The position numbers and the translations under genes were made by a program. From Podocnemis expansa (Eukaryota > Chordata > Testudines > Podocnemididae): a stretch of DNA of 64,000 bases. The stretch covers positions 44,469,558 through 44,533,557 of the forward strand of contig ML681992.1 in assembly GCA_007922195.1 (NCBI GenBank). The letters are read 5' to 3'. Below the pieces are notes generated by a model. The model was given only the letters and a program-made list of their open reading frames with translations, did no database searches and had not been told where the DNA came from. Of the stretch, positions 33,268 to 45,167 are shown in pieces (within the stretch, counting starts at the first letter, position 1; every line of letters starts with the position of its first letter).

Positions 33268-33430
33268 AAGTTCCAAAGGGCAGCCATGTTAGTCTAGTTC
33301 AGTAAAACAAAGAAAGAATCCTTTGGCACTTAAAGAATACCAAATTGATTTATTGCATGAGCTTTTGTGGGAGAAAATCCCACTTTATCAGTCAAGTCCC
33401 TTTGAACTTGAGAAACTTCAGATCAGAATA
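33268..33430 (-). mobile_element. Penelope-like 3' end, reverse orientation
   Basis: AGTTCCAAAGGGCAGCCATG, TTAGTCTAGTTCAGTAAAAC, TTTATTGCATGAGCTTTTGT and GAGAAAATCCCACTTTATCA are the PLE terminus read backwards. Confidence 0.8.
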
Positions 33431-34454
33431 TAACAGCTCAGAGCAGTTTCTAGATAACATACGAATGTTGCAGCAGTTGGACCCCTGTGTAAGATAAATC
33501 AGTTCCTAGACCAGTGGCCCAGAACAATGGTAATTGGCTTAAAAATCATCCACATTGGTGGATGTTCTTTCTTGCATCTCCCTTTACCACTGTCTTAGCT
33601 CAGAGAGCTGACGTATTAGCCACTATAAAATATTTTCTTTTGTTCTGACAGCAGTTACAACTACCATCATCCTTAATCATTCTAGGATGACCTACACCAA
33701 GAACTCTTTGAGCATAAGAAATGAAATCATTCTCTATTTGTCACACTCCCACAGACACTTTTCCCAGACAAATGAATAAATACTCACTTACACCAGTCAT
33801 ACAGGTAGCACTTGCATAGAAGCATTTGGAACGACTCAAGAAAGCAGAGTACTGAGAACTTTTATTACCAGTAGTGTTGCTGAGAGTTCAGCAGTCATAT
33901 CAGCTTAAAGCTCAATATAAAGATCTTGTTTACTTTCTCCATAACTTTTCATATCCGGGATGTTACCCCTTAGGTGTCTTAAGAAGTAAGATGCTCTGTT
34001 ATGGCTTGTTTTCACAATTAGCACCTTTCAGACAATTTCAAAAGCACTTTACAAAAAAATAAGTCTCAAATCCCACTGGAGACTAACAGGAGACACACAG
34101 GGTCAGATTCTCCAGTGCCATGTGTCTAGTGTAATCCTTTATGTGACTGAAACCCTGGGCCTACATTGAGAATGCCCTACTTAGGGTGCACTGCAAGAAA
34201 CAGGGCAAATAATCCCCACAAACTAGTGATTTATTCTATAATTGGATTCACCAAGCCACTTACAAGAAAGCTTCTGTAGTAAGACAGTGGTTAACGAGAA
34301 ATCAAATACAGTCCCCTTCAGGCTTTCCAGTGCTTGGCTCCCATTCAGACAACCAAATCTAATATAACAAGAAGTTACTGAAAACCCACTTCACCGTACG
34401 TGAGTTTGTTACTAACCCCAAAGGATCAGACATTTACGCCAGGACCATCAGACA
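33431..34454. other. No recognised feature
   Basis: AT-rich, apparently unique. Confidence 0.45.
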
Positions 34455-34462
34455 ATCCTTAG

Positions 34463-34867
34463 CAGGGTCTTTGCTGCCCTGAAAAAAGGGTTGGTTCCCA
34501 CCTCTGATGTGCGGCCTGGCCCCGGGGCCTGATCTGGCTCCTGCCATTGCTGGCCAGTGGTGGGCAGCCCAGGTGGGCCTGATATGGCCCCAGCTGCTAC
34601 CGACCAGCAGCAGGCAGCCCGGGCAAAGCCAGCTCCACCTGCTACCACTCCCAGCGAGTGGCAGACAGCCCAGGCAGGCTCAGACCTGGCTCTTGCAGCT
34701 GACTGCCAGCCAGAAACAAACAGCCCCGGCCTGGGTCCGGCTCCTGCTGCTGCTGGCCAGTGGCTGGTGGCCCTGGGGGGCCCAATCTGGCCCCAACTGC
34801 TGGTGGGGCTTGGCTGGAAATGTGGGGAGGCTGGAGCCCCTCAGGCCCTGCAGCAGTGACACCCCTA
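34463..34867. mobile_element. GC-rich hAT MITE
   Basis: Left end CAGGGTCTTTGCTGC and right end GCAGTGACACCCCTA are inverted with several changes. Flanks ATCCTTAG and ATCCCAAG agree at 6 of 8 positions. The body repeats CCAGCTGCT/GGCAGCCCAGGC-like words. Frames inside have no motif. Confidence 0.7.
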
Positions 34868-34875
34868 ATCCCAAG

Positions 34876-35694
34876 TAAGCTAATTAAAGATTTATTAAGA
34901 AAAGGAAAGAAGAGACTAATAAGTAATTAATAGATCATATACCTATAAAATGATTGCAAAGTCCTTATGTCAGGTCTGTAGCAGTGGTGAAATAGATTGC
35001 TGATTTTAAAAAGTCCATAGTTCAAGAACTTCAAGATGCTCCATTTAGTTGTAAATTCATGGTCCAGAGAATTAGAGCAGGAAAGAGCAAAATGGATGTG
35101 TCTCAGAGGTCTTATATTCTCTTCCATGTGCCTGGAAATTTACTGGCCTGAGATGAAGAAAGAGGTCACATGTCCTTATTACAAGTCTGTGCAGGGTTTG
35201 CTGAATGACAGGTGGTGGTCACTGGCTCCTCACTGTCTGAAGGATCCTCAGAAAGTTATCTGGATGAGATGAATTTTTTCAGTGGCCCATTTTGAGAGGA
35301 GAGCATCCTTAATGGCCCTTCAAAATACTGAATTTACATTAGGCTATCTGGGGAGACATCACCCAGGAAAACACCACATTTATGATATAAGTACTTAACC
35401 AATATTCATAAAAATGATATGCATATATCAACAGGATAAACGTACTTAGCAAATCATAATTTTTGCATTGACATCTTACATGACATACTTTATGCAAGAT
35501 TTGTTGCAATTTTTGAACAATGGTCGCAACAATGATACAGATGTTCATCTTTCTTATACGCTGCATACACTTTACATACATGCAAAGTGCAAAAAGAGCA
35601 GAGACCTAATTCTGATTCATTAGTATCTTACACTTGCTTTGCATGGTTTTAATGACTAAATACGGTGCAAGCAGTAGAGATTCAGTCTCCTTAT
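34876..35694. other. No recognised feature
   Basis: AT-rich sequence. Confidence 0.45.
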
Positions 35695-36564
35695 CAGCGT
35701 TTCTCAAGTGCTGTGTTGCAACACATCATTGTGTCCCAATAAAGGGTGCCTTGCCCAGAGCAGTCCTACCACTGAAAGAAATCTCTTGTCCTCAAACAAT
35801 CCCACCTGAACCCGCCCCCCTTGTGGAGTGTTCTTCCAATGCCAGCAACTTTCTTCCAGTGGCGGGGTTTCTTCAAGAGCTTGTGCTGCTGTCAGGACTT
35901 CATGCTGCCACTGGGACCATTGGCAGATCTGGGGCCGTAGGACCCCTGGGCCTCCCCCCTCCCCAGTGGACCCCCCTTCATTGGAGGTCTTCCTGCCCCA
36001 CCAGCGGGCCAACGCTGAAGGGGGTGGCTGGGGCCAGAGGCCAACTGCGACCTCGCTGGTCAGCCCTGGCAGGAAGGGGGGCTGACTGCTGCACATGGTG
36101 TGGCTTCCAAGGGCTGCACTGTAGCCCGTACTACACGAGTGGCAAGGTTGCAACCAGTGTGCCCCACTCCCAAGGGCAAAGTGGCCAGCCCAAGGGCAGG
36201 GTGAGAATGGGAATGCTCGGCCAGTGGCCTGGCTCACCCTGCCCCTGAGGATGGGTCAGCTGGCCCAGGGTTGGGGCAGAAGCTCAGATCCTGGCCTCAG
36301 AATGGCCTGTCCTGCTCCCCATCTCAGTACCAGGCTGTTGGCAGGACAGAAGGGCCCCCACATTGTGATGAGACCCTGGGCACAGGCCCTGTTAGCCCAT
36401 GCAATAATCCACCCCTGACTGGGACCAAGTAGTGGTGGTGTGGTTTGTGCTCCCACCGAAACTCCTGGTGACAGTGAGGAGCATCAGTGGTGAGAGTGCT
36501 GTGTTGCGCATGGTTGGGCATGCCGCAAACAGTGTCATGACAGGAAGAATATTGAGAACTGCTG
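35695..36564. mobile_element. hAT element with a second hAT element nested in it
   Basis: Ends CAGCGTTTCTCAAGTG and TATTGAGAACTGCTG are inverted repeats, although the flanks do not give a good 8-bp match. Inside, about 35,960-36,414 resembles the hAT element at 41,464-41,896: GGGGCCAGAGGCCA.., CTGGTCAGCCC, and an end GCAATAATCCACCCCTG. Long frames on both strands (up to 204 codons) have no protein motif and arise from GC content. Confidence 0.6.
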
Positions 36565-36721
36565 CACTAGATGGTGAAGAATTTGCACAGGATCACCCAA
36601 AAAGTTTGTGACAGAACCAAAAGAACTCAGATGTTGCAGATAGTTCCTTGTTCTAGGCTTGATCCAATGCCTACTGGAGTTAATGGAAAGACTAATTGGC
36701 TTCAGTGGACTTTGGAACAAA

Positions 36722-36842
36722 AATAGATTTTCTTCCACGAAAGCTCAAGTGATAAATAAATGTGTTAGTCTTTAAAAGTGCCACCAGACTCCCTATTTGT
36801 CTGGCTGAACTAGACTAACATGGCTACCCCTTTGGAACTTAG
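36722..36842 (+). mobile_element. Penelope-like 3' end
   Basis: TTCTTCCACGAAAGCTCAAG, GTGTTAGTCTTTAAAAGTGC and GGCTGAACTAGACTAACATG then CCCCTTTGGAACTT form the terminal 120 bp of the PLE in sense orientation. Confidence 0.8.
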
Positions 36843-37039
36843 CACATATGAGTTCACTTGCAGGCATATCCACGAATAATGGATTCCTTGGTAACTGTGA
36901 GTCAGTATCCCTCCAGTCAAGCATTTAAATTCTGCCTCCATTGAGTTGTAGTGGGCAAAGCACATACCTAGTTCAGAAACAACATTTCTGTTTTTTTGTT
37001 AGAAGCCTGTTATATGGCTGAGTGGCTTTTAGTACAAGG

Positions 37040-37318
37040 GTAGGCTTTGGATTTTTCTCTCATTACAACAGGTGATTTGACCTCATCTTCCTCTATATGC
37101 TGTTCCCCAATGTTTGAATCTTTACAACTGCTTTGATTTGCTGTTACAATGTGACCTGTTCCCATGACTTACACTTCCCTGCATTTATTTTCTCCCATTC
37201 TGTAAGTTCCTCCATCTTCTAAGCATCTGATGAAGTGGGATTTTCCCCCATAAAAACTGATACAATAAATAAATTTGTTAGTCTTTAAGTGCCACAGGAC
37301 TCCTTGTTTATTTTATTA
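37040..37318 (+). mobile_element. Penelope-like 3' end, longer copy
   Basis: Begins with AGGCTTTGGATTTTTCTCTC and CATTACAACAGGTGATTTGA, then CTATATGCTGTTCCC, TTGATTTGCTGTTACAATGT, TACACTTCCCTGCATTTATT, AAGCATCTGATGAAGTGGGA and AAGTGCCACAGGACTCCTTG. It supplies the 3' untranslated order used to recognise the other copies, and mirrors the reverse copy at 45,671-45,960. Confidence 0.85.
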
Positions 37319-39090
37319 AAATTATAGTTTTTCTAAACATGTGCATTATTCCCTTGTACTTTCTGTAACCAAGAAGGTTTAATGTATTGTAAGAGATAAT
37401 GCTGCAGCACATGCAAGCGCAAACCACAGACTAAATTAGATGGCACTTTCACAAGTCGTTAGTGAGAATGACAAAGTTGCAATATAGTACCAATTACTTT
37501 CTTCTCCTTCCCCTGGCAATGAAACAGAACTAGTTTAATCACGTTGCAAACATGGCTTATAAACCTTGTATTTACATTTCAACAAGATCTGGACTCAATG
37601 TTTATGTCACATTTCTCTGATTAAATGTGTACATACTATACAGTATTTTCTCATGAGGGGAAGTCACTGCAGAGGTTGTAGAAAGATCTTCAGTTTCGAA
37701 AGAAAATGCTTTACCCATTAGCTAACTAGCTGTCAGAAGCTTAAAGGAACAGAGTCTTCGGTGCCCTTACAAAATGATGCCATTGTCCCAGGGCAGACTT
37801 AATGGTCCTCTGTCTCCAGTTATTCGCTGATATATTACTTGTATGCCACCATAACTGCCTGCTTCTATTTGAAGGGAATGTAAGTATTCTGAAATGGGGC
37901 CATTCAGTTTTCATAAACTGATTAAGGCTAAGAAGTTGTTTGCCCAACAACAAGAACATGCACAGGAGCAGCCATTGTGTAAACACAGATTACACAGAGC
38001 AAAGTGACTCCAAGCTTGTTTACTGTGAACTTTTCATGAAATTCAGGATTTATATACAGACAACGGGTTCCAGCATCCTTTAGAAGAAATAACTATTAAG
38101 TTCACCCTTCCTTATTTCAGCCAGATTTTTTGACAATACATTCAAATAAAAAATTAAGCCATGTATGACCTACTTAATCTCCCATCACCACAAGTGATAG
38201 TTTTAGCTGCATTCAGTACTGTTTTTCTTAATTTATTTGACTAAAGTAATATTTAAATAGAGAACTAACTTTTGCTCACTGTTACACTGGAGTAAATGCT
38301 GTGTGACTCCACTGATTAATGGACTTACCCTTGATTTACACTATCAAAATTCTGGCCCAGTGTTCTTAAAATAAGAATATTGAGAGTAGAATTGTGCCAG
38401 GAAAAAAATTGGCCAGTTGTGTTTAAATAATGGAGCCAAATAATACAAAAATGTAAGTTGATCTTTAGTCTGTTTATAAGAAAATCTACTATTTCCAGTG
38501 TTTCATAAACCACAGCAAAAGAAAGTTAAATTTCAGGAGTTATTCAGCATGGGCTAAAAAAAGTTCCATATTATTTCTCCAAGCAGAAAGACACTTTACT
38601 AGAAACGAGGATAAATAAAATTCTTGAATCATGACCCTACATTGAAATACAATGCTTTTATGTAACATCTCACCTTGTTCCATACTTATACCAGGGAGCT
38701 GAGGTGGGTTTAAGACAGCCACAGTACAGTCTCTGCTGCCCAATAGCCTCACAACTATCAATTTAAATGCTGAAGAGAATTATAATTTAATTGTACCCCT
38801 CTAGGGCTTTATTTTACCTCTGGATTTCAGAGGAGACAACTGTTAGACCATACAATTGAACAGGACTATGGGTGACAAAATCAGATTCTTAGCTAACACA
38901 ATAAACCAGTTGCTTTCAGAACTCTTGGAGAATCCAAGGCAAAACACCATGGGCCAAATTCTCCTTTCAGTTATATCAGTGCAATGCTACTTACTTTTGT
39001 CTTAGGTACCTATATTGCCCTTGTCACTATTGTATCTGAGCATCTCTCAGTCTTCAATGCATTTAGTCACACAACATCTCTATAAGGTAA
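37319..39090. other. No recognised feature
   Basis: AT-rich and apparently unique. No gene or repeat boundary seen. Confidence 0.5.
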
Positions 39091-39094
39091 AGTT

Positions 39095-39240
39095 TTAGGG
39101 AAGTGCTATTACTTCATTTTAACTATGGGAAACTAAGGCTCAAAGAGGCAAGTGACTTTTCGCGGGTAGACTGTGGTATAATAGGAAATTTAAACTAGGT
39201 CCCAAATCCCAGACATGTGCCTTAATTATTGGACCATACC
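39095..39240 (-). mobile_element. MIR-type SINE fragment, reverse
   Basis: CATTTTAACTATGGGAAACT, AAGGCTCAAAGAGGCAAGTG and CTAGGTCCCAAATCCCAGAC follow the reverse MIR order (tail, core, head). Confidence 0.65.
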
Positions 39241-41160
39241 ATCCTCCCTCTTTATAGGGCTGCTCTGGTGGAACTGAGAATTTTTATCCACGGTTCTTTT
39301 TGCAGACTGAATTCCTCCCACTTCCTTATATAAAGGAAGAGTCCTATCCCTTCTGTAGAGGCAGTTCTGCTCTACAAAAAGAACTAGTTTGAGAGCTGTT
39401 AAAGGGGATTTGTGACAGTTCAATAACTAAATGCATACATGAGTTACAAGAAGATGGGGAGGCCGGAAAAGGATTTTCCTGATGTCAATTGTGAGGAAAA
39501 GAGTTGCTGCTCCTTTTCTCCTATATGATAGTGCCAATGGCTCTGCCCCAGCCTGTACTTTTGCATATCACAATAGGCACTGGCTGGCTTCATGATGGGA
39601 GATGGAGGGGGTGGGACTGTGTGGCTAGCTGGCTTTGTGGGCTCACACAGAGTAGAGTCAGCCAGACACACTCCATTTGTGGTTAGACAGCCATATTTTC
39701 TGCTGCCTTGTAGGGGTGTTTTTTAGTGTCTGAGTTCAGAATTAGAACCTTCTGATGGCCACGATCATTCCTGGTACCACAAAAGTGTTCAGTGAAAAGA
39801 GAAAGGCTCCATGCAAAGTTATTAGCCCTCAACCCCAATCATATCCACCTGTGGTACATCTGCATTCATTTCCATTAGTCACTCTCCTGATCATGTCTTT
39901 AAACGTTGGCACCTTTCAAGAAAATTCAGCTTTAATGGTAATGACATGTCTGTCTTGCCATGATATAAAGACTAGGGAAAGTAATGAAATAGAAATATCT
40001 GTAAGACAAAATACCAGCAAGAACACAGGAGAGGCAAACCTTTCTCCATTCTAATTTTTCTTCCCTAGAAACAAAGAATAAAACTGCACCATAATTCAGC
40101 ATGATCTTCTAGCGTCATTTTGTTAACATCTTAGAATAAAATGCCATTGCCTTCTTGGGAACCAGACCTTAGTTATGGGCCAAATCCTAAAAGCTGCCGA
40201 GTGCTCTATTTGTTGTGAAAATAATAGAAGTCATAACTTCTTCAGTGTATTCAGTAGGCTTCTTGCACACTGATCAGACCCATCCTGAATGTGGTGTTGT
40301 GCTACATAGTGTGTTTAATTTGCAAGAAGGGAAAAAACCGGTTCATTTTTGTCTGATCAGCTATAGGAAGAGAGCACATCCTTTGTTCTGAAAAAACTGA
40401 TCTGTCACTGCATTTACCTACTGGTCACAGCTTCTGAGAAAACATTTCTTGGAGATGCCAAACCCAGTCTAATCTGCTGAGTAATCGCAGTTAATAAAAA
40501 TGGGCGCTGCAGCCCAGAGGCCTGCCTGAATAGGAGAATTGTGGGGACTCCAGGACAGGAGTAGGCAGAAATCTGATATTTAAGGGGTACACTCTGGGGA
40601 GAGGAAAATATGGTTTACTTTAGATGTGATCATTACTCATGAATTAATTTTGGAATGATGATGGTGGAAACTGTTGTATTTGTGTAATCTCCCTTCCTTC
40701 ATATTGACCAGGAGATTTGGCTTATTTCATGACCATAAAACCAAAGCAAACCTAAAGTTTGATAATATCTTTACACTGGGCCAAATCCTCTAAGGAGCAA
40801 AGTGCCCGGCATTTCAGTGGCAGTTCAGGGTGCTCAGCACAAAATTCAGCCCTCCGTGTGAATTCCTTTGAATGTGTATACAGTATAGGCTCACAGGCCC
40901 AGCTCTTCAAAGATATTTAGGAACCAAATTCTTATTGGGTATGATGTGTTTACTTCCTGATTTATAGTACATGTATCTCTGGGGAAAGAGATGCCTCAAA
41001 CTAAATGTTGTGGGTGTTTGAATAACATCTTAAAAGTGAAAGCCATCTGTGATAATGCCTGAGAACCTGCCCAGAAGCTTATGGCCACTCTTCTGTGGTA
41101 CTTCCCCCTTTCCCTCTTCCAGATGTTACTTCCATCCTAGTCTTGTGAGATTACACTGGC
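39241..41160. other. No recognised feature
   Basis: Apparently unique, AT-rich. A 99-codon frame at 39,755-40,054 has no motif. Confidence 0.5.
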
Positions 41161-41375
41161 CCGGTTCCAAAGGGGCAGCCATGTTAGTCTAGTAAAGCCA
41201 AAAAAAGCAAGGTGTCTTGTGGCACTTAAAGACTAACAGATTTGTTTATCGCATGAGTTTTCGTGGGAGAATATCCCACTTCGTCAGACGCTTTCAAGAG
41301 GGAGAACTTTCAGAACTCGATGAAAATAAATGCAGGGGAGTGTAAGACATGGGATCAGGTCACACTGCAACAGTG
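41161..41375 (-). mobile_element. Penelope-like 3' end, reverse orientation
   Basis: GGTTCCAAAGGGGCAGCCAT, AAGACTAACAGATTTGTTTA, ATCGCATGAGTTTTCGTGGG, CCCACTTCGTCAGACGCTTT and AATAAATGCAGGGGAGTGTA read the PLE tail backwards over about 210 bp. Confidence 0.85.
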
Positions 41376-41463
41376 GCCCAGTTTCCCTCTCTATCCTCCT
41401 TCAACAGCACCTGTTACCTTAGCCCCTAAAAATTGTGTCTTTAGCTCATCTCACCCTTCTTGT

Positions 41464-41896
41464 CAGTGGTGGATCAGGGACTGCAGTGTCCTCCCCCATT
41501 ACTGGGCCAACCTCCCTGCCAGTGGGCCAGTACTGGAGGGGTGCATGGGCTTGGGGCCAGAGGCCAGCCATGGCATAGCTGGTCAGCCCCTGGGGATGGT
41601 GGGGCCAATTGGCGGGCATGATGCAGCTTCCAGTGTTGCCCAAAAGGCTGCACGGTACATGCTCTAGTCTGCCCCCCCACCCCCCAGGGCATACAGGCTA
41701 GGCTGCAGCCGGCCCACCCTGCGCCAGGGGTGGAGTGGCCAGTTCAGGGGTGCAACGGGAGCTTAGAGCCTGGCCTCTGGTCCAGCCCACCTTGCTCCGC
41801 TCCCCAGTGGTGGGCTGCTGGCAGGGCCGAGGTGCCTTATATTGGGGTGGGTCCCTGGGCATGAGCCCTGGTGGCCCATGAGATAATCCACCCCTG
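41464..41896. mobile_element. GC-rich hAT element
   Basis: Left end CAGTGGTGGATCAGGG and right end AGATAATCCACCCCTG are inverted. Flanks CTTCTTGT and CTTCGTGT form an 8-bp duplication with one mismatch. The 433-bp body shares a core with the element nested at 35,960-36,414. Confidence 0.8.
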
Positions 41897-41904
41897 CTTC
41901 GTGT

Positions 41905-42495
41905 AGTCCCTTCCTTAGGAACACTGGGCCAAATTCTGCTCTCCTTCACAATCTAGATCTAGAGAATACATAGCAGTCAATGCTGTCACTCCATATTTAC
42001 ATATATGTAAAACAGAATTTTGGCTCACAGTCTCCAGCCCAAACTGCCTCTCCTAGTTCCTGACTTCACTCCCCACTGCTTGTATAGACTCTGTCTCCAA
42101 CCCGAGTGGCCTCAGGAGTGACGCAAATACATTATAAATAATTTGTCATATTCATGTAAGAATGTGGGGCTGCCACAGGCCAACAATTTTACCTTTTTAA
42201 GGAATATAAAAGCCTTCCCCACCCCAGTGTCACTCCCTCAAGTTTAGGCAAAAATGTTTCCAAAGACAACTTAATGTGATCTCATTCCCCCCTCACTGCC
42301 CCCACCACCACAACCCAAATGTCCCTATTTACTGTTATACTTTGCTGGTTGATGTGGTTTCAAAGCTGTAGACTGAAGTAAATAATGTGTTGCAATACAT
42401 TCAGCAAATCACAATGCAAGCCACAGAAAACAGAGGAGTAGGGGGAAATGCATTTCATGGTCAGAAAGTGATTGAATGTTTTACAGAATAATATA
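41905..42495. other. No recognised feature
   Basis: No motif or repeat seen apart from C-rich stretches near 42,285-42,310. Confidence 0.4.
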
Positions 42496-42499
42496 GCAG

Positions 42500-42730
42500 T
42501 CAGAAAATAGAAATGGAAAAGACCTATTAGGTCATCTAGTCCATCTCTTATGCACCGGTGCATAATTGTTTCCTGCGGCATACATACTTTTTGGTTCTTT
42601 ATCTAGTTCTGTTTTAAATGCCTCAGAAGAAGCAGCTTGCACCATTTCCCTGGAGGGACAATTCCACAATCTATTAGTTCTCTCCGTCTCATGTAATTAT
42701 CTCTACCCTCATTTTGCAAATTAGGATATG
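42500..42730 (-). mobile_element. CR1 3' fragment
   Basis: GAAAAGACCTATTAGGTCAT then CTAGTCCATCTC, CCTGGAGGGACAATTCCACA and ATTAGTTCTCTCCGTCTC follow the reverse-oriented CR1 3' region seen at 14.55-14.85 kb. Diverged. Confidence 0.6.
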
Positions 42731-43379
42731 TAATTATAAAGTCAGAAAGTTTCATTTTGTAATTTAAAACATTTATGTAATATTATCCAAAGCACAAATA
42801 TTAACTGTCACCTTTTCACCCATGATGAATTTAAAATAAATAAAACCTACATAAACATTAAAATAATGTACCAAGTAGTATACAATCACAAAAGCAGTAC
42901 CATAGGCTCCAGAATGTAAGGGGGGAATTTATCTCGAGTGCCTGCTAGCATCTAGATATGGTACTGCAATCCTTTTCTCACCGCAGCACCCCCACTGGCC
43001 AATTTTGGAGGGTCTTCAGAGGGTCCACTCCTACCCAGTAAAGTGAATGAGTCCAAGTAACTCCTTCCAGGGTAATAAATAGTCTGAAAAACAACCCATT
43101 TTCTCTTACTACAGCCTTCAGTGCTGGTTCAGGCACCTTTAAATATAGTATTTTGTTTGGGCTCCCACTCCAGACTGGTCTCTTTCATGAGATTTACCAT
43201 GCTTTATCTGGATCTTTACAGATCCAGGCTCACCCTCTACTATAGGTTCCAACCTAGAGACCCTACACACAGCAACATATATTGCTTATTTCAATCCTTT
43301 GGTGCACTTTCCCAAAACCTCTTTATACTAAGTGCATCTCAGGTTCTTTTCTCTATATAATCTCCACTAGGTAAATTCA
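42731..43379. other. No recognised feature
   Basis: AT-rich, no signature. Confidence 0.4.
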
Positions 43380-43720
43380 GCCTGTAATAACACCTAATTA
43401 ATTAACAAGATCCTTTGGCCAGAGAAAAACATCCTTCCTCATTCCCTGAGTCCTAGATTTCAGCTAACCTCTTAGCGTCTCCCGCTCCTTTTATGGGAGC
43501 CTGCTGGGCTGATTGGCTTTTCCATGTGACCTCTCTGTGCAGGCTTGGAGGACCCAACTTTGCTGCTGCTGTCCTTTGATAGATGTTTAGTAGGGCCCTG
43601 GGGCCTCCTATAATGAGCAATAAAGGCCATGCAGACCCTGTCCTCTCATACAAAGGTGCTGTGCTGAATTTCTTGATGTTCTCTGGAGAGATCATGTATT
43701 TATGTCTTCACTGTGTTTGT
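43380..43720 (-). mobile_element. Candidate LTR-like promoter fragment
   Basis: On the minus strand CCAATCAGCCCAGCAGG is followed about 10 bp later by CCATAAAAGGAGC, a CCAAT/TATA arrangement like that at 3.62-3.65 kb. Borders are not visible. Confidence 0.25.
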
Positions 43721-43774
43721 TTGTTTTTGCTATGTTTCAACATTAACCATGTTTAATGTAGTTTTAATATATGA

Positions 43775-44030
43775 TTCCTAGACTTTTGAAGCCTGAAGGA
43801 ACCATTAGATCACCTAGTCTGAACTACCATATAACAGGCTGTAGAATTTCCTTCAGTTACTGCCAATAATTTGTATTTGATGAAAGCATGTCCATCCAGT
43901 CTTGATCTAAAGACTTCAAGAGACAGAGGATCTACCACTTTACCATTTCCATTGGTAGTTTGTCCCAGTGGTTAATCACTTTCACTGTTAAAATTACATG
44001 CAAAAGTTGTGACCACTGATTATAAAATCT
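43775..44030 (-). mobile_element. Old CR1-like 3' fragment
   Basis: GAAGGAACCATTAGATCACC, TAGTCTGAACTACC, GTCCATCCAGTCTTGATCTA, AAGACTTCAAGAGACAG and GGTAGTTTGTCCCAGTGGTT follow the reverse-oriented CR1 3' region in order. More diverged than the copy at 14.5 kb. Confidence 0.6.
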
Positions 44031-44624
44031 ATGAAAATCAGATTAGGAGAAATCAGTAATGCAGCCTTTTTATAGCTGTTCAATAACCTGTGAAATGAAT
44101 TTGATGGTCTCATTCCAATTTCCATTTGACAAGTATCCATATCACAAAAACACCCCCAATACATATGGTGCTAACTGACTTCCTTTTTAGGCAGTCTCAG
44201 AAAAGTGACCAAGAGAATTGAAGAAGTTTGAAGACAGAAGTACTCTCATCTCCACAGCAGGATTAAGGTTGGGTGAGGACATTTAAGCTGCCTTTGCCAG
44301 TGCACAATGTCACAAGCAAAAATACAGGATAAGTGAAGAACTTTACTATCATTCATCAGCTTGATTATTAGGCCAAAATCAAATGAAGATCACAGCAGTG
44401 CGTATGAAAGGAGGGGAGCCAGCCTGTGAAAGCTGCCAGTCAAAGATGCAGGCGGCATTGAACCGCCCCACCCCCACCAAAACCATTTCAGAGTATATAT
44501 ATGTATGTTTGTGTACGTAAAAGAAGTATCCTAGAGATTCTTGAAACAGTTAGCAGAAAGTCAGTTTTTATATGGGTCCCAATTCTGCAATTGCTTGATT
44601 TGAAATCTGTGTAACTGGTCACAC
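44031..44624. other. No recognised feature
   Basis: AT-rich with a TATATATATG tract near 44,494-44,503. Confidence 0.4.
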
Positions 44625-44636
44625 ACTTAAAATTAA

Positions 44637-44838
44637 ACAAAGAGTCCTGTGGCACTTAAAGACTAGCAAGTTTATTTATTGCATGAGCTTTCACGGCAGA
44701 AAATCCCTCTTCGTCAGATGCTTTGAAGATGGGGGAACTTGCAGAATGGGAGGAAATAAATGCAGGGAAGTGTAAGTCAAGTGCCATTGGACTCCTCGTT
44801 TGTTTTACTGAACTAGACTAACACTGCTCCCCTTTGGA
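44637..44838. repeat. Inverted pair of Penelope-like 3' ends with long TSD
   Basis: The reverse-oriented long arm (ACAAAGAGTCCTGTGGCAC .. AATAAATGCAGGGAAGTGTA) is joined directly to a short forward terminus (GTGCCATTGGACTCCTCG .. CTAGACTAACACTGC, then CCCCTTTGGAAC). Both sides carry ACTTAAAATTAA (44,625-44,636 and 44,839-44,850), a 12-bp duplication, of which the first four bases on the right may belong to the PLE terminus GGAACTT. Confidence 0.8.
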
Positions 44839-44954
44839 ACTTAAAATTAAGATGTTTGCAAGACTTTGAAGTCACATAGCTTCAAGCAAAGCATATGCAT
44901 ACATTTTTTCAGGATAGGAATGTAAGCAGGATCTGAACGTCTGGCCAAGCTGGC

Positions 44955-44971
44955 GGGGGGGGGGGGGGGGG
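44955..44971 (+). repeat. G17 homopolymer
   Basis: A run of 17 G, followed by a purine-rich GAGGAGAGAGAAA. Length is likely to vary between individuals or be mis-sized in sequencing. Confidence 0.9.
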
Positions 44972-45167
44972 AGGAGAGAGAAACAGGAATCTGGGCCTGC
45001 CAGAATGTATCTGCATGAGCACATTAACACTTCTTACATGCTGAGCGTGATGGGACTGCTTTACTCAATGGATGATTTGGCTGGTGTTGGGTTACAAAGC
45101 AATCTAGTGTTAAATGCAGTAGTAATGAAATCTTGCTCCCCTTATTGTAGATAGGAGATAGAGACAG

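Noticed and set aside
35634..36248. 204- and 177-codon frames
   Set aside because: They lie inside nested hAT elements and share no motif with transposases.
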